Origin: Thermoplasma sp. | GTDB lineage: Archaea > Thermoplasmatota > Thermoplasmata > Thermoplasmatales > Thermoplasmataceae | Direction of reading: 5' to 3' | Assembly: GCF_008709555.1 (NCBI RefSeq) | Contig: NZ_VYIJ01000001.1 | Span: 24,809 to 88,808 of the forward strand | Length of the DNA: 64,000 bases | Shown here: positions 52,122-61,834 of the stretch, one piece after another | How the letters are laid out: each line of letters starts with the position of its first letter | Numbering within the stretch: the first letter of the stretch is position 1 | Notes under the pieces: model-generated | Database searches by the model: none | What the model was told of the DNA's origin: nothing | What the model saw: only the letters and a program-made list of their open reading frames with translations | Position numbers and translations under genes: made by a program

Positions 52122-52780
52122 TCAACGACTCATTGAAACCGTACCTGGAGGAAAAGCTGGAGGGCGCCAGGAAATCTGTGCCTGGTTTCGCGCTTGAAGA
52201 ACTGAAGCAGAAGATAATATCTTCACCTATCCAGTTCGGAAAAAATGACATAGACGACCTGGTCTCAAACCTGCTCAAGCGATACGAACAGACCAAGGAG
52301 AACTCGCTGATAGGAAAGATCGACTCGATCTTCAAGGAGATATCGGACATAGAGAAAGTGATGTCATCAAAGCAGCCGGAGACTGCGCAGCCGCAGGCTC
52401 CAGCTGAGAAACCAAAGAGAAAGGCGAAGCTGGAGGTCATCGGAGATGATGTGGTATCGATAATGGTATCATTGAGATGGCTTGAGTTCCTGCTGGACAA
52501 CTATGGTCCTGAGAACACGCTTGACGTATTGGACTACTACGAGAGTCTTGGCTGGATATCGGCAACAGTGAAGGAGCAGATGATGAAGTATGCAAAGATG
52601 ACCGGAGTCATGAACCCGGCACAGGAGTACAAGATAAAGCCATCGATACAGGACCACATCATAAACATGCTGTTCATAGAGAAGCTGAGAGGCGAGGAGA
52701 TCAACAGGGATCTCATAGAGGCGCTCGAAAGGGAGTTCAGAACAATAAGAAAGGGAGTTGACGAGCTGTATGGGATTTAG
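52118..52780 (+). CDS. flaD: Archaellum accessory protein FlaD/FlaE
   Basis: 220 residues. A charged linker with Pro/Ala/Gln in the middle (about 85-105) and a C-terminal FlaD/E domain: SIMVSLRWLEFLLDNYGPEN, VLDYYESLGWIS, and a final RTIRKGVDELYGI. Only one gene of this type is present, against separate D and E in Methanococcus, so this protein probably covers both roles. Its end overlaps flaF by 11 bases. Confidence 0.88.
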   Translation: MINDSLKPYLEEKLEGARKSVPGFALEELKQKIISSPIQFGKNDIDDLVSNLLKRYEQTKENSLIGKIDSIFKEISDIEKVMSSKQPETAQPQAPAEKPKRKAKLEVIGDDVVSIMVSLRWLEFLLDNYGPENTLDVLDYYESLGWISATVKEQMMKYAKMTGVMNPAQEYKIKPSIQDHIINMLFIEKLRGEEINRDLIEALEREFRTIRKGVDELYGI

Positions 52781-53183
52781 CTATACAGTGGCGGCGGTAA
52801 TAATGCTCTCGTCTACTCTAATTTTTTTTGGAATAGTTTACACTTCATATGTTCAATCCAATGAGAATATAGCGAATGCAAACCAGAAGCTTATCAAAAA
52901 TATATATGATCTGGAAAATACGCATGTTTCCGTGATCAGTTATTATTACAATTCAAGTTCATCATTATTCATCGTGAATCTGACTAACAACGGAAGCCAG
53001 GTGTTCAATATGAGTCTAGCCAACGTCTTGGTTAATGGGACGCTTGTAAAATTCAATGCATCCAGCGAGTTTCTATTCCCACTTCAAACTGTTTCCGTGA
53101 AATTCAAAGAACCAGCTGGGACATATTCGCTGGAGATAGTCATGCCTGACGGCTTCGAGATATTCAGGCAGGTGGTGTCCTGA
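52770..53183 (+). CDS. flaF: Archaellum stator/anchor protein FlaF
   Basis: 137 residues: MGFSYTVAAVIMLSSTLIFF, a single N-terminal membrane helix, and an extracytoplasmic beta-rich domain (FIVNLTNNGSQVF). FlaF binds the cell-surface layer in Sulfolobus. Thermoplasma has no S-layer, so its anchor partner must be different (inference). The start overlaps the end of flaD. The TGA overlaps the flaG ATG. Confidence 0.87.
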   Translation: MGFSYTVAAVIMLSSTLIFFGIVYTSYVQSNENIANANQKLIKNIYDLENTHVSVISYYYNSSSSLFIVNLTNNGSQVFNMSLANVLVNGTLVKFNASSEFLFPLQTVSVKFKEPAGTYSLEIVMPDGFEIFRQVVS

Positions 53184-53626
53184 TGGCTTCAACTGCAGTA
53201 TCAGAGCTGGTATTCTTCATAGTGACCCTTCTCATAACGGCATCTGCGGTGGCAGTGCTATCTGATCAGACGTTCCATCTCGTGGATGGGATGCAGACTT
53301 CATCGCAGAAAACATCGGATATGATACAGGAGAACTTCGCGATCATAAACGATCCTACACAAATACCTTATAATGGTGGTTACGTATTTTATATAAAGAA
53401 TACGGGAAGCGTTTCATTCGCATTCACAAATACATCCGTCTCGGTGCTGATCGATGGAAACATGGTAACGGGTTCATACGTTCAGTTTGAAACGCCCGGC
53501 GGTACTGGTGTGCTCTATCCAGGGCAGGTCGGCGAAATAGTGGTCAATGAGACGTTGAGTGGATACAACAGCATCACCGTTTCCCTCTCCAGCGGCGTCT
53601 CCCACCAGCTGGAATTTGAGGTGTAA
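53183..53626 (+). CDS. flaG: Archaellum stator protein FlaG
   Basis: 147 residues with one N-terminal helix (VSELVFFIVTLLITASAVAVL) and a beta-sandwich domain (YVFYIKNTGSVSFAF, VLYPGQVGEIVVNE). Together with FlaF it forms the extracytoplasmic stator. The start overlaps the flaF stop by one base. flaH follows after 4 bases. Confidence 0.88.
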   Translation: MASTAVSELVFFIVTLLITASAVAVLSDQTFHLVDGMQTSSQKTSDMIQENFAIINDPTQIPYNGGYVFYIKNTGSVSFAFTNTSVSVLIDGNMVTGSYVQFETPGGTGVLYPGQVGEIVVNETLSGYNSITVSLSSGVSHQLEFEV

Positions 53627-53630
53627 TGCT

Positions 53631-54302
53631 ATGTTCTTCAGCTTCAAGATCGATGGAGATGAGCTTGACAAGAGGATGGGGGGTGGCGTATACGTTGGCC
53701 AGCTCTTCACCATATTCGGCGACAACAGCGAAGGCAAGACTCTTCTTTCGCTCAGGCTCGCCTATGGATTCCTGAAGAACGGGATATCCGTATCATACGT
53801 TTCATCTCAGATGCCGGTACGTGAGTTCGTATCGTTTTCGGAAGCCCTGGGTTACCCAGTGCTGAACTCAGTGATATCGGGCTCCATGCTTTATATAACA
53901 CCCGTATTCATACTCAGGCGGACGAGGAAGGCAAACCTTGATGAACTGATCAGCAACGATCGCATAAAGGAGAAGAGCGTTCTCATAATAGACTCGCTTA
54001 ATCCCGGCATGTTCAGGGACTTCGAGATCAACTCCTACATGGAGAGGCTCAGGAAGTTTTCCGAGAATAGAGTTGTCATAATCACGGCCAACCAGGCAAG
54101 CATGGATGATGCAACTGTGCTTCGGATGAACCAGCTGTCCACGACCATAGTAACGCTGCATTCAAAGGAGCTTGGAGGCATAAAGAGACATTTCATAGAT
54201 CTGGTAAAGTATCCCATGGTTGTAAGATCGATCCAGCAGAGCATTCCGTTCAGGGTTGAGCCCGGGCGTGGCCTGATAGTTGAGATCTCAAGCGTATCGT
54301 GA
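53631..54302 (+). CDS. flaH: Archaellum motor regulator FlaH (KaiC/RecA-like ATPase)
   Basis: 223 residues of RecA/KaiC fold, with Walker A GDNSEGKT at 30-37 and Walker B VLIIDSLNPG. FlaH binds nucleotide, forms a ring inside FlaI's environment and regulates the motor. The start at 53631 (MFFSFKIDGDELDK) follows the flaG stop by 4 bases. An earlier in-frame ATG lies inside flaG. The TGA overlaps the flaI ATG (TGATG). Confidence 0.92.
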   Translation: MFFSFKIDGDELDKRMGGGVYVGQLFTIFGDNSEGKTLLSLRLAYGFLKNGISVSYVSSQMPVREFVSFSEALGYPVLNSVISGSMLYITPVFILRRTRKANLDELISNDRIKEKSVLIIDSLNPGMFRDFEINSYMERLRKFSENRVVIITANQASMDDATVLRMNQLSTTIVTLHSKELGGIKRHFIDLVKYPMVVRSIQQSIPFRVEPGRGLIVEISSVS

Positions 54303-55915
54303 TGATCATGGAGAAGGGAGTTGTTTCAGACAGCTATGAGGTTGCGATATCGAGGAATCCTCACCTCGCGGAGTATCTGTCCAGATACAGGAACGAGACG
54401 GGAAGAAGTCCATCCTTCCTGGTGAACATAGACAGCTCCCTTAAGAGCCTCGCCCATGTTGATGTTATATATCCAGTTGGGGACCCGATCTTCATACATA
54501 TCTATGAGAAGGGGAAGGAGAGGCGATACAAGCCCATAGAGCCACTACTGAAAGGCGAGGAATTCGATTACATGGATGCCATCCTCGATATAATAATGAC
54601 CAGGGCCTCTGAATATCCACCAGCCGAGAACGAGGAAGAGCAGGAGAAGAACATAGAGGATGTGTATAGGAAGACCGTGTCGATCGGTTCCAACAAGATA
54701 AGGAGGAGCAGTGTAACGCTTGAAAAAACCCTGTATGATAAGATGCTCTATAACGTCAAGAAGGAGATAATAGGGCTTGGTCCTCTTGAGCCGCTGATAA
54801 GGGATTCTCACATAGAGGATATCAGTGGAATAGGTCCTGAGGATGTCTACATAGTGCACAAGATATTCGGGTCGATGCCAACTGACATAACATTTGGCAG
54901 CATGGAGAGGCTGATGAGATTCAGCAAGAGGCTGTCAGAACGTGTTGGTAGACCGGTCAGCGACAAGAGGCCAATCGTAGATGCAACGCTGCCGGATGGA
55001 TCCAGGCTCTCTATAGTATACAGCACGGACATATCGCAGAGAGGCCCGAGCTTCACAATTAGGAAGTTCTCCGAGATTCCGTTAAGCATACTCAACCTAA
55101 TCAAATACAATACAATGTCCTATGAGGAGGCCGCATATCTATGGCTCGCACTGGAATACGGCCAGAGCGTATTTGTCTGCGGTGAAACAGCGAGCGGAAA
55201 GACAACGGTAGTCAACGCTATAATTCCATTTATAAGGCCTGAATCTAAGATATTCAGTGCTGAGGATACCCCTGAGATCAGGGCTCCGCAGAAGGCTTGG
55301 CAGCAGCTTGTTACGAGGGAGAGCGGCGCGGAGGAGAGCCGAGTAACACTGTACGATCTCCTTAGAACGGCTCTGAGATCCAGGCCTAATTACATAATTG
55401 TGGGAGAAATAAGGGGCGCAGAGGGCGCAATGGCCTTTCAGGCTATGCAGACAGGCCATCCGGTTATATCGACCTTTCACGCCTCATCGGTAAAGAAGAT
55501 GATCCAGAGATTCACAGGAAATCCGATCAACATACCAGTGACGTTCATGGACAACCTGAATATCGTTTTGATACAGCAGGCTGTTTACGTTGGTGGAAAA
55601 TTCCTAAGGAGGACAACCAGCATAAATGAGATAGAGGGATACTATGAGGATCTTGGTGGTGTGGCTACTAGAGCAGTATTCGAATGGGATCCATCAACGG
55701 ATAGGCATATGTTCAGAGGAATGAACAACTCATACATACTGGAAGAGAAGATAGCGAAAACAGCTGGTCTCGTGGATACAAGCCTCATATATAATGAGCT
55801 CTTCAGAAGAGCAAGGATACTGAAGGATCTGGCCGATCAGAAGATCTTCGATTACTACCAGGTCTATGAAAAGATTAAGGAATTCTACGAAGGGGCGTTC
55901 GCAAATGGATACTAA
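54302..55915 (+). CDS. flaI: Archaellum motor ATPase FlaI
   Basis: 537-residue secretion-superfamily ATPase driving assembly and rotation. Walker A GETASGKT at 294-301, Asp/Walker B region YIIVGEIRGAEG, His box TGHPVISTFHA, and the N-terminal domain with GLGPLEPLIRDSHIED. The start overlaps the flaH stop. A second ATG lies two codons on. The end overlaps flaJ by 11 bases. Confidence 0.95.
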   Translation: MIMEKGVVSDSYEVAISRNPHLAEYLSRYRNETGRSPSFLVNIDSSLKSLAHVDVIYPVGDPIFIHIYEKGKERRYKPIEPLLKGEEFDYMDAILDIIMTRASEYPPAENEEEQEKNIEDVYRKTVSIGSNKIRRSSVTLEKTLYDKMLYNVKKEIIGLGPLEPLIRDSHIEDISGIGPEDVYIVHKIFGSMPTDITFGSMERLMRFSKRLSERVGRPVSDKRPIVDATLPDGSRLSIVYSTDISQRGPSFTIRKFSEIPLSILNLIKYNTMSYEEAAYLWLALEYGQSVFVCGETASGKTTVVNAIIPFIRPESKIFSAEDTPEIRAPQKAWQQLVTRESGAEESRVTLYDLLRTALRSRPNYIIVGEIRGAEGAMAFQAMQTGHPVISTFHASSVKKMIQRFTGNPINIPVTFMDNLNIVLIQQAVYVGGKFLRRTTSINEIEGYYEDLGGVATRAVFEWDPSTDRHMFRGMNNSYILEEKIAKTAGLVDTSLIYNELFRRARILKDLADQKIFDYYQVYEKIKEFYEGAFANGY

Positions 55916-57560
55916 GGTTAAGAGAGGATTCTGGATAGGCATAAACTATTCGAAGACCGATCTATCCATCATAGCCGGATCTGCGGTAATGTCAGTAATG
56001 TTCTATCTGGTCTACGACGTAACAAAGAAGACGGTAATACTGCTTCTATTCGCGATGCTTGCTCTGGGATCTGCATTCTTCTTTCTGAAGCCGATCATAG
56101 ACAGGGACAACAAGAAGAACGACATAAACTCGAACATTCCATTCTTCATCACAGCGTTTTCCTCTTTGGCAACGAGTGATGCCAACATAATCGATCTCCT
56201 CGATATACTGTCAAAGAAGGAGAAGTTGGGATACCTGCGCAAGGAGCTTGAAAAGATACTGAACCTTGTAAGGAACTGGGGCATGGGACTTGCAGAGGCC
56301 ATGACATTCGTGGCTAAGAGAACGCCGAGCGATATATTCTCCGATTTCCTTACAAGATTCGGACATGCCATAGACAGTGGTCAGGATATACAGGAATTCG
56401 CACGAACTGAGGTATTCAGCACTATGAACAGTTTTGAAACGGCATATACATCTGCACTCTACAGCTTCGATCTGTACAGGGACATATACGTATCGCTGCT
56501 GCTATCGTTCGCATTTCTTATCACGTTCATAATGATTATGCCCATCCTCATACCCATAAACATAACGGTTGTACTGAGCCTGAGCCTCCTAATGGTGGCG
56601 CTCGGCGAATTTATGTTAGTGTACGGGATAAGCATTGTGTTGCCGAAGGACCCGCTGTGGCACAAGACTGGCATAAAGACGGATACGGACATAAAGATGA
56701 GGAACCTGTTCTTGATATCGGTCACAGCTTCCATGCTGATCTTTATTGTTTTGGATGTTACAAAGCTGATCTACAGGATACCTTTCTATTTCACTTTCGC
56801 CATAATAGTAAGCCCGGTGGCCTATCCTAGCTACGTTGGATCGAAGATGGAGCGCGAGGTGCAGAAGAAAGACGAGATGTACGGCAGCTTTATAAGATCT
56901 CTTTCAGGATCTGCATCTGCGAGAGGAAACCTTTTGATCGATGCGCTGAAGGCCATAGTGATGCACGACTTCGGGATACTTTCAAAGGATATTGACAAGC
57001 TTTACAAGAGGCTACTATACAGGATAAACTCCCTGAAGGCATGGAAGATGTTCTCGGCGGACACCGGTTCACACCTCATAGAAATATACTCTGAGACATA
57101 CGCAGAGAGTATAGATTTGGGAGCGGATGCCCTCAAAAGTGGAATGGTCGTATCTGAGAATTTCGAGAAGATCGTCGGTCTGAGAAAGAGAAAGCATTCG
57201 TCCGTTACAAGTTTCGTTGGTATAATGTATGGTATAACGGCTGGACTGGCCTTTTCGCTTGCCATCTCCTTTGGCATACTTAAGATAATAGATGGCATAT
57301 TCTCCGGCTTTAACCTGTCATCGCTTGGTGTCACCGGCATATTCCTCGCTCCACCGTCCTCATCGGTGTACCTGATCGAGGTATTTCTAATGATCATCCT
57401 TTTCGTTCATTCGTTTATTGGCGGAGTTTCACTTAAGGTCTCTGATGGTGGGCGGATACTCCACGGTCTGCATCACACTGTCCTGATGATATGGATAGTT
57501 TCGTTCGTGGTATACGGAACACTGCAGATAACAACGATTCTTCTGTCCTCAACAGTCTGA
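55905..57560 (+). CDS. flaJ: Archaellum membrane platform protein FlaJ
   Basis: 551 residues, the polytopic inner platform that FlaI acts on. About eight hydrophobic segments in two homologous halves, with cytoplasmic basic loops (KKEKLGYLRKELEKILNLVR; YGSFIRSLSGSASARGN). Last gene of the archaellum cluster. The start at 55905 (MDTKVKRGFW) lies inside the end of flaI. A TATA box and separate gene follow 70-100 bases later. Confidence 0.93.
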   Translation: MDTKVKRGFWIGINYSKTDLSIIAGSAVMSVMFYLVYDVTKKTVILLLFAMLALGSAFFFLKPIIDRDNKKNDINSNIPFFITAFSSLATSDANIIDLLDILSKKEKLGYLRKELEKILNLVRNWGMGLAEAMTFVAKRTPSDIFSDFLTRFGHAIDSGQDIQEFARTEVFSTMNSFETAYTSALYSFDLYRDIYVSLLLSFAFLITFIMIMPILIPINITVVLSLSLLMVALGEFMLVYGISIVLPKDPLWHKTGIKTDTDIKMRNLFLISVTASMLIFIVLDVTKLIYRIPFYFTFAIIVSPVAYPSYVGSKMEREVQKKDEMYGSFIRSLSGSASARGNLLIDALKAIVMHDFGILSKDIDKLYKRLLYRINSLKAWKMFSADTGSHLIEIYSETYAESIDLGADALKSGMVVSENFEKIVGLRKRKHSSVTSFVGIMYGITAGLAFSLAISFGILKIIDGIFSGFNLSSLGVTGIFLAPPSSSVYLIEVFLMIILFVHSFIGGVSLKVSDGGRILHGLHHTVLMIWIVSFVVYGTLQITTILLSSTV

Positions 57561-57628
57561 TCGATGATAGGACATGGGAATTAAACTTCCAAATTTTTGC
57601 AGAATTGCGGGGCGATCAATACAATTTT

Positions 57629-57639
57629 TTATATATATT
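57629..57639 (+). promoter_or_regulatory. TATA box for the TPR gene
   Basis: TTATATATATT, centred 23 bases before the ATG at 57657. Confidence 0.45.
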
Positions 57640-57656
57640 GAACTATTCTTGAAAAG

Positions 57657-60600
57657 ATGGCGGATCCCAAACTGACAAAGGCTCTCGTGATGAAGATGAA
57701 TGCGATCATCACGGAGAAGGATCCAGAAAAGAAGAAGATAAGGATCGCTGAACTGATAGAGGATCTCAAGGCAGCGGATCTTACACAGGTAGATAGAAAC
57801 GACGTTGATCCATTCATCTCCGTGCTTGTCAGGAACATATCTGACAGCACACAGATCCAGGAGATAATACCATACCTTGAGATGATATCTCCAGGAAACA
57901 AGAGCATAGCCGAATCCAAAGTGCTTGAGAATTATAGCGCCGGCAATTACCTGGACGTCATACGCCTTGTGACGTCGGATCAGTACTTCTGCGATGTTGA
58001 GAACATCGTGAATCTCGTCATATCAAGCGCGGATCATCTTGAAAAGTATGACAGCGTCGCATTATTTCTTTCCAAATGCGGCAGATACGACGACAGGATA
58101 GCTGCTAAATACGCAGAACGTGATAGGAATGACTCGACGACGGATGATATAATCGATAACTACGAGAAGCATGATGACTGCAGGGCGATAATCAGCTTTC
58201 TCAGGAACGTGCTCGCATACGAATACTCGGAGAAATACCTGGTCAAGATTATTGAATGCGGTAAACGCGTCGAGGATAATGAATCCATAATATACGCCGT
58301 TGATCTTGCCGAACCTGACAGGATTGAAGATGCTGGGGCTTCCCTTGTTCTGGCCAGTACAGCCCTCGATCTTGGGAAATACGAAAAGGCCAGGCAGATC
58401 GCCGATAGGGGCCTGAAACTGGATCCTGGAAATTACGACCTGAAGCTTGTGATGGCTAGATCGCTGTACGGGATTGGCAGGATAAACGAGAGCCTTGATT
58501 TCTACAGGGATGTTTGCAGTTCACAGCCTGAGAACAGACAGGCGGTTTATGAGATGATGGATATCCTGTACAACCACGGACGAACCAAGGAATATGCGGA
58601 AACTCTCACAAAGGTTAACAGGGAGAACTTCAGGCCAGAAGATTATATAAGGATATCCAGTCTGGTGAAGGAATCTGGAGACGTTTCCGGATCGGTTAAT
58701 CTGCTCAAGGAGGCTGTATCAAAGTTTCCAGATAATGCCGATATAATGAAGGCATACGCTGCAACTATGAGTGATATAGGGAACATGGGCGAAGCCTTTC
58801 AGGCCTACAGGCATCTTATAAGCATAAGACCAGAAGACGATTCTGTCGATTTCGTGATGAGATACCTCTTCGACCGCCGCAGCTACGAGGATATACTGGA
58901 GATCTACGAATCGCTGCAGAAAGAGGCACTGAAAGAAAAATACATCGGCCTTGCTGCAGCATCGTACATCTACATGGGCTATATGGACGATGCCGTGAAA
59001 ATGAGCAAGGAACACAGGGAAATACTGGACGATCCATATTTCGTGGACTCCATACTCTTCTCCGTTAGGGACAAGGATCAGGTTGAAATGCTCATTTCAG
59101 CCGGACTGGAGAACACCTATTCAAGCGTGTCCCTTGACCGGCTGCTTGGAAAGGAGATCAGGGGCGTTGACTACATCCTGGAGTATGCATCAAAGTCATG
59201 CTCCAGGTCCATGGCGTTCATTGCGGCAGAATCCGTATTCAGAAAGATGCACACTGTGCCCGATAAGATAAAGACGGCTCTATCCACAAAGTGCCTGGAA
59301 GAGGTCTACGACATAATGGTGTCCATGCAGGGCATATACACCAAGGAAAACATCAAGGTCTTCGAGGATCACCCTAGGTACTTGTATCCTGCCATAGATA
59401 CATTCATAACCGCCGGTCTTTACGATGATGCATACAGGATGATCAACAGGTATGAGGGGACAAAGGACGATCCATTTCTTGACTATGAATATGCCAGGCT
59501 CATGTATGTTATGAATAGGTCAAAGGACGCGATCAAGCTGGTACGAAGGGCCAAGGAGGCGTTTCCAAACGTTGATTTTTACCTTCTCTCAATAACGATC
59601 GATGAGGATTCCGTTGTTGACGACATTTCGGCCATACTCGATCTTGACAGGAACGCCGTACCATACAGGATAATACGCGAGAAATACCTCGACAACCATA
59701 ACATAATGTCGGGAATAATATCGCTGCTCCACCAGAAGAATTTGCAGGATCATGAGGTCATGCGGCTGGAGAGGGATTATCTCTTCCGCACTGGAAAGAA
59801 GGAGGAAGCCATCAATGTGTCTGCTTCCCTGATAAAGGAATCCAAGGACGATGAGGATCTGCGCGCGCATTTCTCCATACTGAGAAGTATAAACGAGGAC
59901 TCGGCCGCAGATTTTTTGCTGCATCACATGGATAAATTCGGAAGCATGGATGACCTCAGAGAGGCAGCCCACTCGCTCTACAGGAGAAGGAATTTTGAAG
60001 ATGCCATAGCCGTCTACCGTGTGATGATAAGCAGGGGTGCAAATCCGGTTCAGTTTCCAGAGTACATAGACTGCCTGATAGAGGCCGGAAACTATGCAGA
60101 GGCCGATGATATTATCTCAAGGTTGCCATCGGTGATGCCGGTCACGATAAAATTCTATATCAGAATGGGAAAGACGGACAGGGTAGTAGAATATCTGAAT
60201 TCGAAGGGCGAAAAATCGCCGGATGATATAAAATATATAGCAAGGGTCGGTTGGTCCTACGATGACATCAGGGAGGCCTTCCTTAAATACTATGAGGAAT
60301 CTGGCGACCTCGTTGCCGGGAAGGTAATAATGGAGAAATTCAAAAATGAGGGGAGATACCAGGATGCCCTCAGGATAGCGTCATACCTCTACGAGAATTA
60401 CGGAGACGCTGATGCCGGCATATCCTACGTGGATCTCTTGAGGATAACTGGCGACAGCGAGAGGGCGCTTCAGGTGGCGGAGGATCTCGCATCGCACTGC
60501 AGCGGGAATGCATGTGTGGAGGTGTACCGCAGGATATACGGCATACTCTACGATATGAAGAGATATGGCGATATTTTAAAGATGTTCAGGAAGAGGAAGG

Positions 60601-61259
60601 ATGCTGATTCCAGCATCATACCATTCGTCGTGAGATCCTACCTCGCCGAGGACGATGTTGATCAGGCTGAGGAAACACTGTCGCAGTACAGCCTGCCGGA
60701 GAGCGTGAAGAATTCTCTCATGCAGGCAATAAACGAGAAGCGCTATCTTGACAGACTCTCGAAATACACGTCCCGTATACTCACCATTGAGTTCAAGCAG
60801 GGAAGAAAGTTATCACTGGGTGAGATGATCTCCAGGGCAGATGTCCCAGATGACTTTACCAATGATATCAAAGCCTTCTTTGATGACGATAAATATCTGG
60901 GTTCGCCTAATACTGAATATCTCGAAAGGATATCGTCCAGCGTGATAAGGAGGATAGCGGAGAAGGAGAAGATACATTCCTCAGATGAAATATACATCCA
61001 TACCATATTCGGTCACCTTGATCCAAGGGATCCTGTGATGGCCAAGAACCTCTACGTATACATCAGAATGGCCATAAGAGGAGAACATGCTGAAACCGAA
61101 GAGATCAGGGAGATGGCCGAGAAAGCGATGGCAGACAAAGTCGAGGAGAACGAGATCGAGATAATAAGAAAATACGGCGTTGGCATAAAAACTGCGGCGG
61201 CCGTTGTTAGAATGATGAAGCATATGAAGGAGAGAGGATACCAGAATGTACAGACATGA
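57657..61259 (+). CDS. Giant TPR-repeat protein
   Basis: 1200 residues made mostly of tandem helix pairs of TPR/TPR-like character across the whole length, with classic units such as LGKYEKARQIADRGLKLDP (about 235-255) and MGEAFQAYRHLISIRPED (about 375-395). The N-terminal 120 residues are helical and charged. The C-terminus, about 1020-1200, is a distinct helical domain ending KYGVGIKTAAAVVRMMKHMK. No signal peptide, so it is cytoplasmic. A scaffold for a large assembly is likely. It follows the archaellum genes but has its own TATA box, and overlaps the M50 protease gene by 14 bases. Confidence 0.83.
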   Translation: MADPKLTKALVMKMNAIITEKDPEKKKIRIAELIEDLKAADLTQVDRNDVDPFISVLVRNISDSTQIQEIIPYLEMISPGNKSIAESKVLENYSAGNYLDVIRLVTSDQYFCDVENIVNLVISSADHLEKYDSVALFLSKCGRYDDRIAAKYAERDRNDSTTDDIIDNYEKHDDCRAIISFLRNVLAYEYSEKYLVKIIECGKRVEDNESIIYAVDLAEPDRIEDAGASLVLASTALDLGKYEKARQIADRGLKLDPGNYDLKLVMARSLYGIGRINESLDFYRDVCSSQPENRQAVYEMMDILYNHGRTKEYAETLTKVNRENFRPEDYIRISSLVKESGDVSGSVNLLKEAVSKFPDNADIMKAYAATMSDIGNMGEAFQAYRHLISIRPEDDSVDFVMRYLFDRRSYEDILEIYESLQKEALKEKYIGLAAASYIYMGYMDDAVKMSKEHREILDDPYFVDSILFSVRDKDQVEMLISAGLENTYSSVSLDRLLGKEIRGVDYILEYASKSCSRSMAFIAAESVFRKMHTVPDKIKTALSTKCLEEVYDIMVSMQGIYTKENIKVFEDHPRYLYPAIDTFITAGLYDDAYRMINRYEGTKDDPFLDYEYARLMYVMNRSKDAIKLVRRAKEAFPNVDFYLLSITIDEDSVVDDISAILDLDRNAVPYRIIREKYLDNHNIMSGIISLLHQKNLQDHEVMRLERDYLFRTGKKEEAINVSASLIKESKDDEDLRAHFSILRSINEDSAADFLLHHMDKFGSMDDLREAAHSLYRRRNFEDAIAVYRVMISRGANPVQFPEYIDCLIEAGNYAEADDIISRLPSVMPVTIKFYIRMGKTDRVVEYLNSKGEKSPDDIKYIARVGWSYDDIREAFLKYYEESGDLVAGKVIMEKFKNEGRYQDALRIASYLYENYGDADAGISYVDLLRITGDSERALQVAEDLASHCSGNACVEVYRRIYGILYDMKRYGDILKMFRKRKDADSSIIPFVVRSYLAEDDVDQAEETLSQYSLPESVKNSLMQAINEKRYLDRLSKYTSRILTIEFKQGRKLSLGEMISRADVPDDFTNDIKAFFDDDKYLGSPNTEYLERISSSVIRRIAEKEKIHSSDEIYIHTIFGHLDPRDPVMAKNLYVYIRMAIRGEHAETEEIREMAEKAMADKVEENEIEIIRKYGVGIKTAAAVVRMMKHMKERGYQNVQT

Positions 61260-61824
61260 TATTTCGAATGAGGAGAAGGACATAGCGGTATCGGTGATCG
61301 CGCTTACTGCAGCTTTTGCTATAGCAAATAGGTTCGCCTCGCCATACGGCCCGTTTTTCATACTAGCAGTCTCGTTTCTTGTGGCAGTGACGGCTTTTCT
61401 CATGCACGAGCTCTCCCACAGATACGTGGCCAGATCCTATGGGGGCATAGCGTACTTCAAGATGTGGCCGGCCGGCCTGTTTCTTGCCCTCGTAACGTCC
61501 ATATTCGGGTTCATATTCGCGGCTCCTGGAGCGGTGAATATAGGTGGCATATACCGGAAGGATCAGATTGGAAAGACGGCCCTGGCCGGGCCAGCCATGA
61601 ACATATTCCTTGGCATACTGTTCTACGGCATAGCGTTCTTCACGCTGATCCCCGTTGCCGCAGCCATATTCAGGTATGTGGCTGAGATGAACTTCTGGTT
61701 TGGGTTCTTCAACCTGCTGCCCATACCTCCGCTTGACGGCTACAAAGTCTTCACATGGGATCTATACGTTTACATAGTATCCATAGCAATAGCCCTGGTA
61801 TTCGTTGTTCTCTTCGTTTTCTGA
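61246..61824 (+). CDS. M50 site-2-protease-like membrane metalloprotease
   Basis: 192 residues, about six transmembrane helices. The zinc site is HELSH at 54-58 with the third ligand in FNLLPIPPLDGYK near the C-terminus. No PDZ domain. These enzymes cut membrane proteins within the bilayer. Compact for the family. It starts inside the end of the TPR gene, so translation is coupled, which suggests that the TPR protein and protease act together or are co-regulated. Confidence 0.87.
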   Translation: MYRHDISNEEKDIAVSVIALTAAFAIANRFASPYGPFFILAVSFLVAVTAFLMHELSHRYVARSYGGIAYFKMWPAGLFLALVTSIFGFIFAAPGAVNIGGIYRKDQIGKTALAGPAMNIFLGILFYGIAFFTLIPVAAAIFRYVAEMNFWFGFFNLLPIPPLDGYKVFTWDLYVYIVSIAIALVFVVLFVF

Positions 61825-61834
61825 TTTCACCGGA

